Assembly (NCBI RefSeq): GCF_018860245.1
Contig: NZ_JAHKPD010000014.1
Span: 1-64,000 of the forward strand
From: Pseudotamlana agarivorans
GTDB lineage: Bacteria > Bacteroidota > Bacteroidia > Flavobacteriales > Flavobacteriaceae
Reading direction: 5' to 3'
Length of the DNA: 64,000 nucleotides
Numbering within the stretch: the stretch's first letter is position 1; each line of letters starts with the position of its first letter. Below are positions 8,072 through 17,102 of the stretch, piece by piece. Position numbers and translations under genes: made by a program. The notes under the pieces were generated by a model. It was not told the DNA's origin, did not search any database, and saw only the letters and a program-made list of their open reading frames with translations.

Positions 8072-9788
8072 TTAAAGTCCTAAATCGAAAGTTTTTCGCA
8101 AAAGATCGATACTTGGATTTTTCTCTTTCAATTTTTCAAATTTCTCCTCTGTAGTATATGCATATTGCTTTTCCATAACTTCATTAATCGTAATTTCTAA
8201 AGAGATATCATAATTACTTAGGGATTGCCTAATATGTAGGAGGAGCTCGTACGACTGGCGTTCAACTTCTATTTTATTAGTAGCATTAGGAAATACTAAA
8301 TGTGCTGTGGTACCTTTTAGTTTTGGTGTGTCAATGGCTAAAATAGAGGCCAAGTTATGTTTACCTTCTTTACGCAATATACCAATAAACTCATGCCATA
8401 CTTTTAAAAACTCCTCCTCAGTAAATGCTTCTGTTGGTAAATTTTCTTCATCAACAACCACCTCCATTTGTTTGATTTGATGTGCTTTCTTAGCTCTAAT
8501 ACTACTAAGTGAAAGTCCGGAAGTACGCTTTGTTTCTTGCTTTAAAACAACTTTAGGTGGCTCTTTTACTTGAAATGAAGCCGTTGGGTTTTTAGCGCTA
8601 TCCGCTGCAGGAGCTGCTGTTGTGACAGGTTTTGGCGTTTCTATTTCCTTTTTAACAGGAATAGGCGTAATGCCTTTCTTCTTAAAATAAGAAGCTGGTA
8701 TTATGTAATGTTTACCATTTTTTTTTTTCTCCATCGAAAGTGATAGAGGCAAGCTGCATAAGGCATAGTTCGACGAGAAGTCGCTGATTTTTACTGGTTT
8801 TGTATTTGAGGTCGCAATCATTTGCTAGGTTAATACCCTGCATTAAAAACTCCTGAGAAGCCTTTTTAGATTGTTCTAAATACTTTGTTTTGGTTTGATC
8901 TCCAACTTCCAGTAATTCTATAGTTTCTTGATTTTTGCTAACTAAAAGATCTCTAAAGTGTGATGCTAAACCAGCAATGTAGTGATGCCCATCAAAACCT
9001 TTAGAAAGGGTATTATTAAATTGTATTAGTAATTCTGGAATCTTATTTTCTAAAATTAAATCGGTACTTGTAAAATACGTTTCGTAATCAAGCACGTTTA
9101 AATTTTCGGTAACTGCTTGTCGAGTTAGGTTTTTTCCAGAGAAACTTACCACTCTATCAAAAATAGAAAGGGCGTCACGCATCGCACCGTCAGCCTTCTG
9201 TGCGATAATATGCAAGGCATCGTCTTCGGCAGTAATACCTTGTTCTTCAGCAATGTATTTCAAATAATCCTTAGCATCTTTAACAGTAATACGCTTGAAA
9301 TCAAATATTTGACATCGAGATAAAATGGTTGGAATTATTTTATGCTTTTCGGTAGTTGCTAAAATAAAAATACAATGCTTAGGTGGTTCTTCTAATGTTT
9401 TAAGAAACGCATTAAAAGCTGCTTGCGAGAGCATGTGCACCTCATCAATGATATACACTTTGTATTTACCTACCTGTGGCGGAATACGAACTTGATCTGT
9501 TAAACTTCTAATATCATCAACCGAATTGTTTGAAGCGGCATCGAGTTCAAAAATATTAAAAGCAAAATCTTCTTCATTGGTTTCTTTTCCGTCACTATTA
9601 ATCATTTTAGCTAAAATACGGGCGCAAGTTGTTTTACCTACACCACGAGGACCTGTAAACAATAAGGCTTGTGCTAAATGATTATTTTCAATGGCATTGA
9701 GTAAAGTATTTGTAATAGCTTGCTGACCAACAACGTCTTTAAACGTTTGTGGTCTGTATTTTCTAGCCGATACAACAAAATGTTCCAT
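8072..9788 (-). CDS. dnaX: DNA polymerase III subunit gamma/tau, in two frames joined at an A11 run
   Basis: Clamp-loader ATPase of the replicative polymerase. The first frame (9788-8712, 358 residues) carries Walker A GPRGVGKTT, Walker B DEVHMLS and the SRC motif TILSRCQIF. The zinc-finger cysteines of E. coli DnaX are absent, as I recall for flavobacteria. This frame ends FDGEKKKW-stop just after a run of 11 A residues (8728-8718 on the minus strand). The second frame continues from the same run as KKKNGKHYIIPASYF to a stop at 8072 and encodes a plausible tau C-terminal region (about 215 residues). A net +1 or -2 shift on the A-run joins them into about 574 residues, the normal length. This is either slippage yielding gamma and tau, or a sequencing error in the homopolymer. 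Confidence 0.9.
8718..8728 (-). other. A11 slippery run at the dnaX frame junction
   Basis: The minus strand reads GGA GAA AAA AAA AAA TGG TAA in the zero frame, giving E-K-K-K-W-stop. The tau frame reads GAG AAA AAA AAA AAT GGT. An 11-A homopolymer is a classic site for transcriptional slippage: loss of one A or gain of two restores the tau frame. E. coli dnaX uses ribosomal -1 shifting at A AAA AAG and Thermus dnaX uses an A9 run for transcriptional slippage. Confidence 0.7.
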
Positions 9789-9806
9789 TGAAAAATCTTA
9801 GATAGA

Positions 9807-9814
9807 CAAAGTTA
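9807..9814 (-). promoter_or_regulatory. Possible -7 box for dnaX
   Basis: TAACTTTG on the minus strand fits TAnnTTTG and lies 18 nt before the dnaX ATG. No TTG is seen at 19-21 nt upstream, so the assignment rests on the -7 box alone. Confidence 0.35.
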
Positions 9815-10008
9815 AAAATTCAATTTAGAATTTAGAATTTTGAACCTATAATTTAAGAGGAGTTATTAACAAAAAGAAACGGAGTAGCGTGATGTGTGTT
9901 TTCTTGATTTAGCAGATCAAAGCACAAATTATAGCTTTGCTTGAAAGGGATGGAACCATGTAGATTTAAGTTATATAAGTAGGTATATAATGGTCTTGGC
10001 AGACACCT

Positions 10009-10095
10009 GCGCTAGGGATTGTAGTGGTATCCTTTTTTTGTTGCCGCCTATGGCAAAAAAAGATATAACGGAAAGCCCGGCCTTTTTTGGAGCGC
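10009..10095 (+). ncRNA. Structured intergenic element, function unknown
   Basis: A closing stem GCGCT (10009-10013) / AGCGC (10091-10095) brackets a small hairpin GGAT-TGTAGTGGT-ATCC (10016-10032) and a second hairpin TTGCC/GGCAA (10040-10055) flanked by T7 and A7 runs, followed by GATATAACGGAAAGCCCGG. The layout (TAGTGGTATCC, variable hairpin, AAAGATATAACGGAAAGC) resembles an interspersed element I associate with flavobacterial intergenic DNA, but I cannot confirm a named family. It ends 58 nt before rnpB. It could be a transcribed RNA, a terminator-like element or a dispersed repeat. Confidence 0.45.
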
Positions 10096-10153
10096 CCAAA
10101 ATTTAATCATTTCAATTAGGAAATTGGATATAGAGAGTTGTACTTTTGCTCCC

Positions 10154-10500
10154 AAGTAAATCGCCTTATCGCTGTTCATGTAAATGAATAGAGGAAAGTC
10201 CGAACACCATAGTGCAACATAGTGGTTAATGGCCACCAGTCGTGAGATTAGGAAAAGTGCAACAGAAAGGATGTACAGGTAATGCTGTAGTGAAACCAGG
10301 TAAACTCTATGTGGTGCAATGTCATGTATACTAGCGCGCCGATAGTTATCGGGAGAAGGCAGCACGTTTGATGCTAGAGGGTAGACAGCTTAAGTGTATG
10401 GGTAATCATACATTCAGATAAATGATAAGGGTGTTTAGTTTTTATTAGAGAACTCTAATCGAAATACTAAACATACAGGATTCGGCTTATAGATTTACTT
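10154..10500 (+). ncRNA. rnpB: RNase P RNA
   Basis: The catalytic RNA of RNase P, which trims tRNA 5' leaders. The universal core GAGGAAAGTCCGAACACC is near 10191, and the 3' core AGGATTCGGCTTATAG is near 10478. The ends pair as helix P1: AAGTAAAT at 10154-10161 with ATTTACTT at 10493-10500, which sets both boundaries. The length of 347 nt fits bacterial type A RNA. A strong terminator follows within 11 nt. A leftward open frame across this RNA is a shadow. Confidence 0.95.
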
Positions 10501-10510
10501 ACTCATAAAT

Positions 10511-10540
10511 AAACCCTTCTTTGATTTAAAGAAGGGTTTA
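10511..10540 (+). terminator. rnpB terminator
   Basis: AAACCCTTCTTT (10511-10522) pairs perfectly with AAAGAAGGGTTT (10528-10539) around a 5-nt loop, directly after rnpB. It serves as its intrinsic terminator although the trailing T-run is short. Confidence 0.8.
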
Positions 10541-10753
10541 TCATTTAAAAACTAGTGACTAACTAATAATTATAATCTTTAAAAAGTCACATTAATATGC
10601 TTAATGATTTTTAAGTTTTGTTTCTATCACCTTAAGACAAATACCTATCATAGCACTTGAAAATAATAAGTATTTATTGTATTGTTTAGGTGTGCTTATT
10701 CGTTTTTTCTGGATTAGTTCTAAAGTACTGAAAAAAAAGCGAATTATAATAAT

Positions 10754-11299
10754 TTATTGTGCAGTAATTTCAAAAAAACTAAACATATTTCCACCATAAC
10801 TTTTAGAATAGGAGAAATGCTTTACATTTGATAGGTCTGTATGTTTAGAATGCTCTACAATGAGCACACCATCCTCAAGTAGTAAATTGTTTCCAAAAAC
10901 TAAATCGGGGATTCTAGAAAATTGTTCTTCTGAAAAATTATAAGGTGGATCTGCGAAAATGACATCTGCTTGGATTTTAGTTTTTTCAAGAAATTTAAAA
11001 ACATCACTTTTAATCGTTTGAAGAGGCATATCAAAAGCTTCGGCGGTTTGGTTTATAAACTTTATACAACCAAAGTCTTGATCTACACAGGTAATGTTTT
11101 CGGTGCCTCTTGAAGCAAATTCATAGCTAATATTACCAGTACCTGCAAATAAATCTAATACAGTTATAGCATCAAAATAATACAAGTTATTTATGATATT
11201 GAATAAAGATTCCTTAGCCATATCCGTTGTTGGGCGCACAGGTAAGTTTTTTGGAGCAATAATCTTTCTACTTTTATATAATCCTGATATAATTCGCAT
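10754..11299 (-). CDS. rsmD: 16S rRNA (guanine966-N2)-methyltransferase
   Basis: A 181-residue Rossmann-fold methyltransferase of the RsmD family. The start MRIISGLYKSRKI and RPTTDMAKESLFNII are family hallmarks. VLDLFAGTGNISYEF is the SAM-binding loop, and VIFADPPYNF is the catalytic D/NPPY motif that methylates an exocyclic amine. It should methylate G966 of 16S rRNA. It overlaps the stop of the upstream DUF3822 gene by one base, so the two are translationally coupled, as often seen in Bacteroidetes. Confidence 0.93.
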   Translation of the reverse strand: MRIISGLYKSRKIIAPKNLPVRPTTDMAKESLFNIINNLYYFDAITVLDLFAGTGNISYEFASRGTENITCVDQDFGCIKFINQTAEAFDMPLQTIKSDVFKFLEKTKIQADVIFADPPYNFSEEQFSRIPDLVFGNNLLLEDGVLIVEHSKHTDLSNVKHFSYSKSYGGNMFSFFEITAQ

Positions 11300-12120
11300 T
11301 AAAAATTGTTTATTAAAGTGAAGTTTGAGTAGCTTGTTTGAGGTTGTTTTTCAAATTTAAAAGTGTCATTTCTATTTCCAAAACTAATGTTTCGAATGTA
11401 TTTATAGGCTATTTCATAAAGTTTATCACCTTTTTCTATTTGACCTAAGAAAACCAATTTAAGCGTTTCTGGGTTAAGATTTAATTGTTCGGCAGTAAAT
11501 AAAATGTAATAAATGAAATCTTCATAAGAACCATATGTAAAAGTATTACAGAGTTTTAATTTGGAATGTTCAATGATTACGATTTCGAAATGATCGAAAC
11601 TTACGTTAATATATACTCGCGTATTTAATTTGTTTTTTTCAACTTGAAGCAGGTTTTCAACTAAAACTGTGGAAATATGCTTGAAGGTAAACGCTCCAAA
11701 TTTGTCGTAGATAAAGTTATTTATATTTATGTATGGCACATAAACATTCACACTATCATTTTCCTTTATGGTATCGTAAGTTATATAATCCGATTTAAGG
11801 ATTTTTGAGTTGAATTTTAAATAATGGGCTAAACAATCTTCATTGAATAAGGGTTGTGGAACTATTGCGAATAAGTCATTCTCATGTATAACCGAAACTT
11901 TAGAAAAGTTATAAGATAAGGTTTCTTGATTATGAAATAACTCTTTAAGTCGATCTAATAGCTCTAAAGGGTTCAGTTTTTTTTCGAACTGAATTTCCCT
12001 CAAATTTATAACCGTATTTAAATTACGATTCAGTATACAAAAAGAAAGTCCACTCAAACTTAGTTGAATGGACAATTCTATATTTGTTAGCTCGTTAGAA
12101 CTCTTATTCGTTATCGCCAT
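11299..12120 (-). CDS. DUF3822 family protein
   Basis: A 273-residue protein of the DUF3822 family, recognised by its opening (LSIQLSLSGLSFCILN) and its position just upstream of rsmD. The family has an ASKHA/actin-like appearance, with two related halves, and no established function. It has no signal peptide and is probably cytoplasmic. Its start overlaps the end of the upstream membrane-protein gene by 17 nt, and it overlaps rsmD by one base, so the three genes form one operon. Confidence 0.85.
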   Translation of the reverse strand: MAITNKSSNELTNIELSIQLSLSGLSFCILNRNLNTVINLREIQFEKKLNPLELLDRLKELFHNQETLSYNFSKVSVIHENDLFAIVPQPLFNEDCLAHYLKFNSKILKSDYITYDTIKENDSVNVYVPYININNFIYDKFGAFTFKHISTVLVENLLQVEKNKLNTRVYINVSFDHFEIVIIEHSKLKLCNTFTYGSYEDFIYYILFTAEQLNLNPETLKLVFLGQIEKGDKLYEIAYKYIRNISFGNRNDTFKFEKQPQTSYSNFTLINNF

Positions 12121-12841
12121 ATGTTTTAGGCCAGTTTCCAGTAGTTTTAACCTCGTCCATAGATCCTACTTTTAAAGCATCACCATTAACACCATCAACA
12201 GAAACCACTTGATTCTCTTGAATTATAAGGTCATTGTTTTGATCATATAAAAGAACACGTTTTTTTACTCCTGCTTCAAATACTGGGATATTAATTTTGT
12301 TTTGCTCGATAAATCCAGATTTCATTTCAAATTTAGCACCTTCTTTTCCAACAGGAACATTCATCATTGTTTTGTATCTGTTAGAAGCTTTAAATAAAGA
12401 ATCTTTTACAGGAACAAAACCAAGCGTATCAATCACTACAATCTCTTTGTAAGAATCAACACCATATAACTTCGTTTTTTCTTCATCAATAATAGTAGAG
12501 TCTCTACGTTGTGTAATTGTATACTCTGCAGTGTCAATAAATTTTATTAAATGATCAAAATCTTTTGCGAATTTACCAGTAACTTGTCTATGCGCAAGTT
12601 GAGAATCTCTAATATCCTTTAAACTTTCAATAACTTGAACGTAACGTTTGTTTTTTACTTTGTTAAACTTAATTGGCTCATAGACAGACATGTATGTTAA
12701 ATAACCTAAGTAACCAATTAAAACCCAAAGGGCAATAGTTAAGACAGGTTTAAGTTTTTGAGGTATCACTTTGTCAATCAACTTAACCAAGCCAATTGTA
12801 ACTAGTATTACAGCAACTGCAATAAGAATAAATGTTAACAT
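12104..12841 (-). CDS. Conserved membrane-anchored protein of unknown function
   Basis: A 245-residue protein with two N-terminal membrane segments (FILIAVAVILVTIGLV and LTIALWVLIGYLGYL) and a long soluble domain. After the membrane region, QVIESLKDIRDSQLAHRQVTG resembles the amphipathic helix of pseudopilin-like proteins, where residues equivalent to a sliding helix are followed by a small beta domain. I do not recognise a specific family. It heads the operon with DUF3822 and rsmD. A pilin-like or cell-envelope role is a guess. Confidence 0.7.
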   Translation of the reverse strand: MLTFILIAVAVILVTIGLVKLIDKVIPQKLKPVLTIALWVLIGYLGYLTYMSVYEPIKFNKVKNKRYVQVIESLKDIRDSQLAHRQVTGKFAKDFDHLIKFIDTAEYTITQRRDSTIIDEEKTKLYGVDSYKEIVVIDTLGFVPVKDSLFKASNRYKTMMNVPVGKEGAKFEMKSGFIEQNKINIPVFEAGVKKRVLLYDQNNDLIIQENQVVSVDGVNGDALKVGSMDEVKTTGNWPKTYGDNE

Positions 12842-12934
12842 AGTATGTTCTTTAATTAAAAATTATTTTTAAGGTATTTAGCAAATCTACAATTTTTTTT
12901 TAACCGTAAAAACAAAGAGAGTAAAAATCATTTC

Positions 12935-12942
12935 TATCTTTG
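12935..12942 (+). promoter_or_regulatory. Possible -7 box upstream of recD-like gene
   Basis: TATCTTTG fits TAnnTTTG and lies 28 nt before the ATG at 12971. No convincing -33 TTG is present at the usual spacing. Confidence 0.35.
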
Positions 12943-12970
12943 AATAAAAAATTCCCCCAGATTCCTTAAG

Positions 12971-14395
12971 ATGAATGCTTCTCAATTTTATCTGCTTATA
13001 AAACAGCAGTTTCCGTTTAATCCCACGATAAAACAAAATATTGTTCTTCAACAATTATCTGAATTTATTTTTAATAATTCTCCAAATGCACTTTATTTAT
13101 TAAAAGGATATGCTGGAACTGGAAAAACAACTATAGTTGGTGCCATTGTTTCCAATTTATGGAAGGCAAAAAAGAGTGCTGTACTACTAGCACCAACTGG
13201 TAGAGCCGCTAAGGTAATAGCTAATTACTCAGGTAAAGAAGCCTTTACAATTCACAAAAAAATCTATTTCCCAAAGAAAGATAAAGGAGGTGGTGTAAAA
13301 TTCGTTTTACAACCAAACAAACATAAAAACACCATTTTTATCGTAGATGAAGCTTCTATGATTCCAGATACCCCTGGTGAATCTAAATTTGTGGAAAATG
13401 GATCTCTATTAGATGATTTGATGCAATATGTTTACTCTGGACACCATTGTAAACTTTTATTAATAGGAGATACCGCACAATTACCCCCTGTGAAATTAGA
13501 CTTAAGTCCTGCTCTTGACGAAAATACGTTGAGTTTAAATTACGATAAGGAAGTCACAAGAATGGAATTGGATGAAGTGGTGAGGCAAGAACAGGACTCA
13601 GGGATTTTGATGAATGCTACGGCTCTAAGAGAAACCTTGGCGAGTTCCTTTTTTGATGCTTTTAAGTTTGATATTACACCATTTAAAGATATTGTTAGAC
13701 TTGTAGATGGGTATGAGATCATGGATGCCATAAATGATTCATATAGTGAATTAGGTAACGAGGAAACGGCTATTATAGTAAGGAGCAATAAACGAGCCAA
13801 TTTATACAATCAGCAAATTAGAAGTCGTATTCTTTTTAATGAAAATGAATTATCTGCAGGTGATTACTTAATGGTAGTTAAAAATAATTATTTTTGGATA
13901 AAACCAACAACAGAGGCTGGTTTTATAGCGAATGGTGATATTATTGAAGTTTTAGAAATCTTTAGTATTCAAGCGCTTTATGGATTTCGTTTTGCAGAAG
14001 TTAAAGTTAGAATGGTAGATTACCCAAATATGAATCCTATTGAAACTGTTCTACTTTTGGATACCATAGAAGGTGAGAGCCCGTCATTAACTTACGAAGA
14101 TTCTAACCGACTATATCAAGAGGTTTTAAAAGATTTTGAAAACGAAGGTAGTAACTATAAAAAGTTTCTAAAAGTTAAAGCGAGTAAACATTTTAACGCT
14201 TTACAGGTAAAATTCTCCTATGCCATTACATGCCATAAATCACAAGGAGGGCAGTGGGATACCGTTTTTGTAGAACAGCCTTATTTACCAAATGGTATTG
14301 ATAAAGATTATTTACGTTGGCTTTATACCGCAGTTACCCGAGCCAAAGAAAAATTATACTTAATTGGTTTTAAAGATGATTTTTTTGAAGAATAG
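12971..14395 (+). CDS. RecD-like ATP-dependent helicase
   Basis: A 474-residue SF1B helicase. Walker A is GYAGTGKTTIVG, Walker B VDEASMI, motif III GDTAQLPPV, and the C-terminal UvrD_C_2 part contains YAITCHKSQGGQWDTVFVE and YTAVTRAKEKLYLIG. It is much shorter than RecD2 (about 720 residues) and lacks the N-terminal domain, matching the compact RecD-like helicases common in Bacteroidetes. It likely unwinds DNA 5' to 3' in repair or replication-fork processing; there are no recB or recC neighbours. Confidence 0.88.
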   Translation: MNASQFYLLIKQQFPFNPTIKQNIVLQQLSEFIFNNSPNALYLLKGYAGTGKTTIVGAIVSNLWKAKKSAVLLAPTGRAAKVIANYSGKEAFTIHKKIYFPKKDKGGGVKFVLQPNKHKNTIFIVDEASMIPDTPGESKFVENGSLLDDLMQYVYSGHHCKLLLIGDTAQLPPVKLDLSPALDENTLSLNYDKEVTRMELDEVVRQEQDSGILMNATALRETLASSFFDAFKFDITPFKDIVRLVDGYEIMDAINDSYSELGNEETAIIVRSNKRANLYNQQIRSRILFNENELSAGDYLMVVKNNYFWIKPTTEAGFIANGDIIEVLEIFSIQALYGFRFAEVKVRMVDYPNMNPIETVLLLDTIEGESPSLTYEDSNRLYQEVLKDFENEGSNYKKFLKVKASKHFNALQVKFSYAITCHKSQGGQWDTVFVEQPYLPNGIDKDYLRWLYTAVTRAKEKLYLIGFKDDFFEE

Positions 14396-14459
14396 TTTTT
14401 AAATTAAGTACTTTTGAACTGAAATTGAATGATCTTAAATCCATATAAAATTTAAACTT

Positions 14460-15185
14460 GTGAAAATAATTTCAATGATTCCGGCAAGATATGCGGCTTC
14501 ACGCTTTCCTGGAAAACTCATGCAAGACCTTGGTGGTAAAACAGTTATTTTAAGAACTTATGAAGCTACTGTAGCGACACAACTGTTTGACGACGTTTTT
14601 GTTGTTACAGATAGTGATATTATATATCAAGAAATTATTAGTCATGGTGGTAAGGCCATGATGAGTAAAAAGGAGCATGATTGTGGAAGTGATAGAATTG
14701 CTGAAGCTGTGGAATTCTTGGATGTTGATATCGTTATTAATGTTCAGGGAGATGAGCCTTTTACAGATAAAGAATCGCTTCGTAAACTTATTGAAGTGTT
14801 TAAAGAAGATCAAGATAAAAGTATAGATTTGGCTTCTTTAATGGTGCATATCACCAATGAAGACGAAATAAAAAACCCAAACACTGTTAAGGTTATAGTC
14901 GATAAATTCAACTTTGCATTATACTTTTCGCGAAGTCCAATACCTTACTTAAGAGATAAAGATTCTGGAGCCAAATACTTCAAACACAAGGGGGTTTATG
15001 CCTTTAGGAAAGAAGCCGTATTAGATTTCTATAAATTACCTATGTTGCCTTTAGAAGCTTCAGAAAAAATAGAATGTATTCGATATTTAGAGTATGGCAA
15101 ACGTATAAAAATGGTAGAAACTGATGTGGAGGGTGTTGAAATTGATACACCAGAAGATCTAGAACGTGCCAAAAAAATATGGTAG
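14460..15185 (+). CDS. kdsB: CMP-Kdo synthetase (or CMP-Kdo8N synthetase)
   Basis: A 241-residue 3-deoxy-manno-octulosonate cytidylyltransferase that activates Kdo with CTP for lipid A-core assembly. It starts at a [22 protein letters not shown] is the family's nucleotide-binding start, so no upstream ATG is needed. NVQGDEPF and [15 protein letters not shown] are conserved. The last 7 nt overlap the next gene. A KdnB-like Kdo oxidase lies just downstream, so the natural substrate may be 8-amino-Kdo, as in Shewanella. Confidence 0.95.
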   Translation: MKIISMIPARYAASRFPGKLMQDLGGKTVILRTYEATVATQLFDDVFVVTDSDIIYQEIISHGGKAMMSKKEHDCGSDRIAEAVEFLDVDIVINVQGDEPFTDKESLRKLIEVFKEDQDKSIDLASLMVHITNEDEIKNPNTVKVIVDKFNFALYFSRSPIPYLRDKDSGAKYFKHKGVYAFRKEAVLDFYKLPMLPLEASEKIECIRYLEYGKRIKMVETDVEGVEIDTPEDLERAKKIW

Positions 15186-15880
15186 ACTATAAAAACATCA
15201 AAGTTATTGGTTTTGATGCTGATGATACGTTATGGGTGAATGAAACGTATTTTAGAAATGCTGAAGCAGAATTCGGAAAGCTTTTATCAAAATTTGAAAC
15301 GCCAAATAAAATTGACCAAGAGCTTTTTAAAATGGAAATTGGAAACCTGCCATTATATGGTTATGGTGTGAAAGCTTTTACATTATCTATGGTAGAATGT
15401 GCCTTAGAACTTTCCAACAAAACTGTTTCACCTAAAACTATTGAAGCTATTCTTAATATCGGAAAGACTATGTTGAATATGCCAGTTGAAGTACTTGATG
15501 GCGTTGAGGAAGTTTTAGAAGTTTTATCAAAAAAATACAGATTAATACTTGCAACAAAAGGTGATTTACTTGATCAAGAGCAGAAATTAAAGAAATCAGG
15601 ACTAACAAAATATTTTCATCACATAGAAGTCTTAAGTGATAAAAAAGAAATCAATTACTCTAAGCTATTAAAACATCTGAATATTGACCCGAAAGAATTT
15701 TTAATGGTTGGAAACTCTTTGAAATCAGACGTTTTGCCTCTGGTTAATATCAATGCCCATGCTGTGCATGTGCCATTTCATACCACATGGGCGCATGAAG
15801 AAGTTAAAGAAGAAGAAACAAACGGTAAAACATATAAAACTATAGATTCTATAAGTGAAATTCTTAATTTTCTAAAATAA
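15179..15880 (+). CDS. HAD-family hydrolase
   Basis: A 233-residue haloacid-dehalogenase hydrolase. Motif I is GFDADDTLW with the nucleophile and acid Asp pair, motif II is around ILATKG, and motif IV is MVGNSLKSD. The four-helix cap after motif I places it in the subfamily I phosphatases. It overlaps kdsB by 7 nt and is therefore co-translated. A role as a sugar-phosphate phosphatase in the Kdo route is tempting from position, but KdsC phosphatases are smaller and capless, so the substrate is unknown. Confidence 0.88.
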   Translation: MVDYKNIKVIGFDADDTLWVNETYFRNAEAEFGKLLSKFETPNKIDQELFKMEIGNLPLYGYGVKAFTLSMVECALELSNKTVSPKTIEAILNIGKTMLNMPVEVLDGVEEVLEVLSKKYRLILATKGDLLDQEQKLKKSGLTKYFHHIEVLSDKKEINYSKLLKHLNIDPKEFLMVGNSLKSDVLPLVNINAHAVHVPFHTTWAHEEVKEEETNGKTYKTIDSISEILNFLK

Positions 15881-16009
15881 AACGAGTCAAAAGTGATGTG
15901 TTTAAAACGATGATTTTAGATATAAACTGCGGTAAAATTTAGGTAAGAATTGCACTTATAAAAGTTAAATTAATAGTATTTTTGAAAATTCTAAAAGCAA
16001 ACGTGTTAA

Positions 16010-17098
16010 ATGAGTTATAAGAACTTTCCAATGGTACCAAGAGTTATTTTTGGTAGAGGTAGTTTTAATCAGTTAAATGAGATTTTAGCGCCTAAGCGCC
16101 TGAGTATTAGCGCACCTTTTATATATCTGATTGATGATGTTTTTAAAAATAATACAGAATTAACATCTAGAATATCGCTTTATTATGATGATGAAATTGT
16201 TTTTATTTCTACAAATGAGGAACCTAAAACAACACAGGTTGATGAACTTGTTGAAAAAATTATTTTAAACACGAAAGCGCGTCCTTCAGGGATTATTGGA
16301 ATTGGTGGTGGTTCTATTTTAGACTTAGCAAAAGCTGTTTCTATTATGCTTACCAATGAAGGTGAAGCTAAGGATTATCAAGGTTGGGATTTAGTAAAAA
16401 ACCCTGCTATTTATCATGTTGGCATCCCTACGATATCTGGTACAGGAGCAGAAGTGTCTAGAACGACAGTTTTAACAGGACCAGAAAAAAAATTGGGTAT
16501 CAATTCAGATTTTACACCTTTTGATCAAGTTATACTAGATTCAGAATTAACAAAGGATGTTCCTAAAGACCAATGGTTTTATACAGGAATGGATTGTTAT
16601 ATTCACTGTATAGAATCATTAAATGGCTCATATTTGAATTCATTTAGCCAAAGTTACGGCGAAAAGTCTTTAGAGCTTTGTAAAGAAATTTTCTTAGATA
16701 ATTCTGCTAACATATCAGATGTAGAAGCCCAGGAAAAATTAATGATGGCCTCTTGGCATGGCGGAATGAGTATCGCTTACTCACAGGTGGGTGTAGCACA
16801 TGCAATGAGCTATGGTTTATCATATTTATTAGGAACAAAACACGGTATTGGAAATTGTATTGTTTTTGACCATTTAGAGGAATTTTATCCAGAAGGTGTC
16901 GCTTTATTCAAAGAAATGAAAATGAAGCATAACATTATCTTACCTCAAAATGTTTGTGCTCAATTGAGTAATGAAGAATTCGATATTATGATTGATGTTG
17001 CCTTAAGTCTTGAACCACTATGGGAAAATGCCATTGGTAAAAATTGGAAAAAAACCATTACAAGAGAAAAATTAAAAGCACTTTATCAAAAAATGTAA
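16010..17098 (+). CDS. kdnB: KdnB-like iron-containing alcohol dehydrogenase (Kdo 8-oxidase family)
   Basis: A 362-residue iron-dependent alcohol dehydrogenase. The NAD loop is GIGGGSILDLAKAVS, and metal ligands fit DCYIHCIESLNG and VGVAHAMSYGLSY. The N-terminus (FPMVPRVIFGRGSFNQLNEIL) matches the KdnB group known from Shewanella, which oxidises Kdo at C8 before transamination by KdnA to 8-amino-3,8-dideoxy-Kdo. Adjacency to kdsB supports this function. No kdnA-like aminotransferase is in the window, so the pathway is only half shown. A general alcohol dehydrogenase is the alternative. Confidence 0.78.
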   Translation: MSYKNFPMVPRVIFGRGSFNQLNEILAPKRLSISAPFIYLIDDVFKNNTELTSRISLYYDDEIVFISTNEEPKTTQVDELVEKIILNTKARPSGIIGIGGGSILDLAKAVSIMLTNEGEAKDYQGWDLVKNPAIYHVGIPTISGTGAEVSRTTVLTGPEKKLGINSDFTPFDQVILDSELTKDVPKDQWFYTGMDCYIHCIESLNGSYLNSFSQSYGEKSLELCKEIFLDNSANISDVEAQEKLMMASWHGGMSIAYSQVGVAHAMSYGLSYLLGTKHGIGNCIVFDHLEEFYPEGVALFKEMKMKHNIILPQNVCAQLSNEEFDIMIDVALSLEPLWENAIGKNWKKTITREKLKALYQKM

Positions 17099-17102
17099 TA
17101 CC

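Noticed and set aside
8735-8821. Separate gene starting at ATG 8821 for the second dnaX frame
   Set aside because: Upstream of the A-run this frame is only the out-of-frame reading of dnaX; the true tau part starts at the run.
10048-10365. Leftward open frame of about 105 codons
   Set aside because: It lies antisense to RNase P RNA, whose core motifs and P1 pairing are clear.
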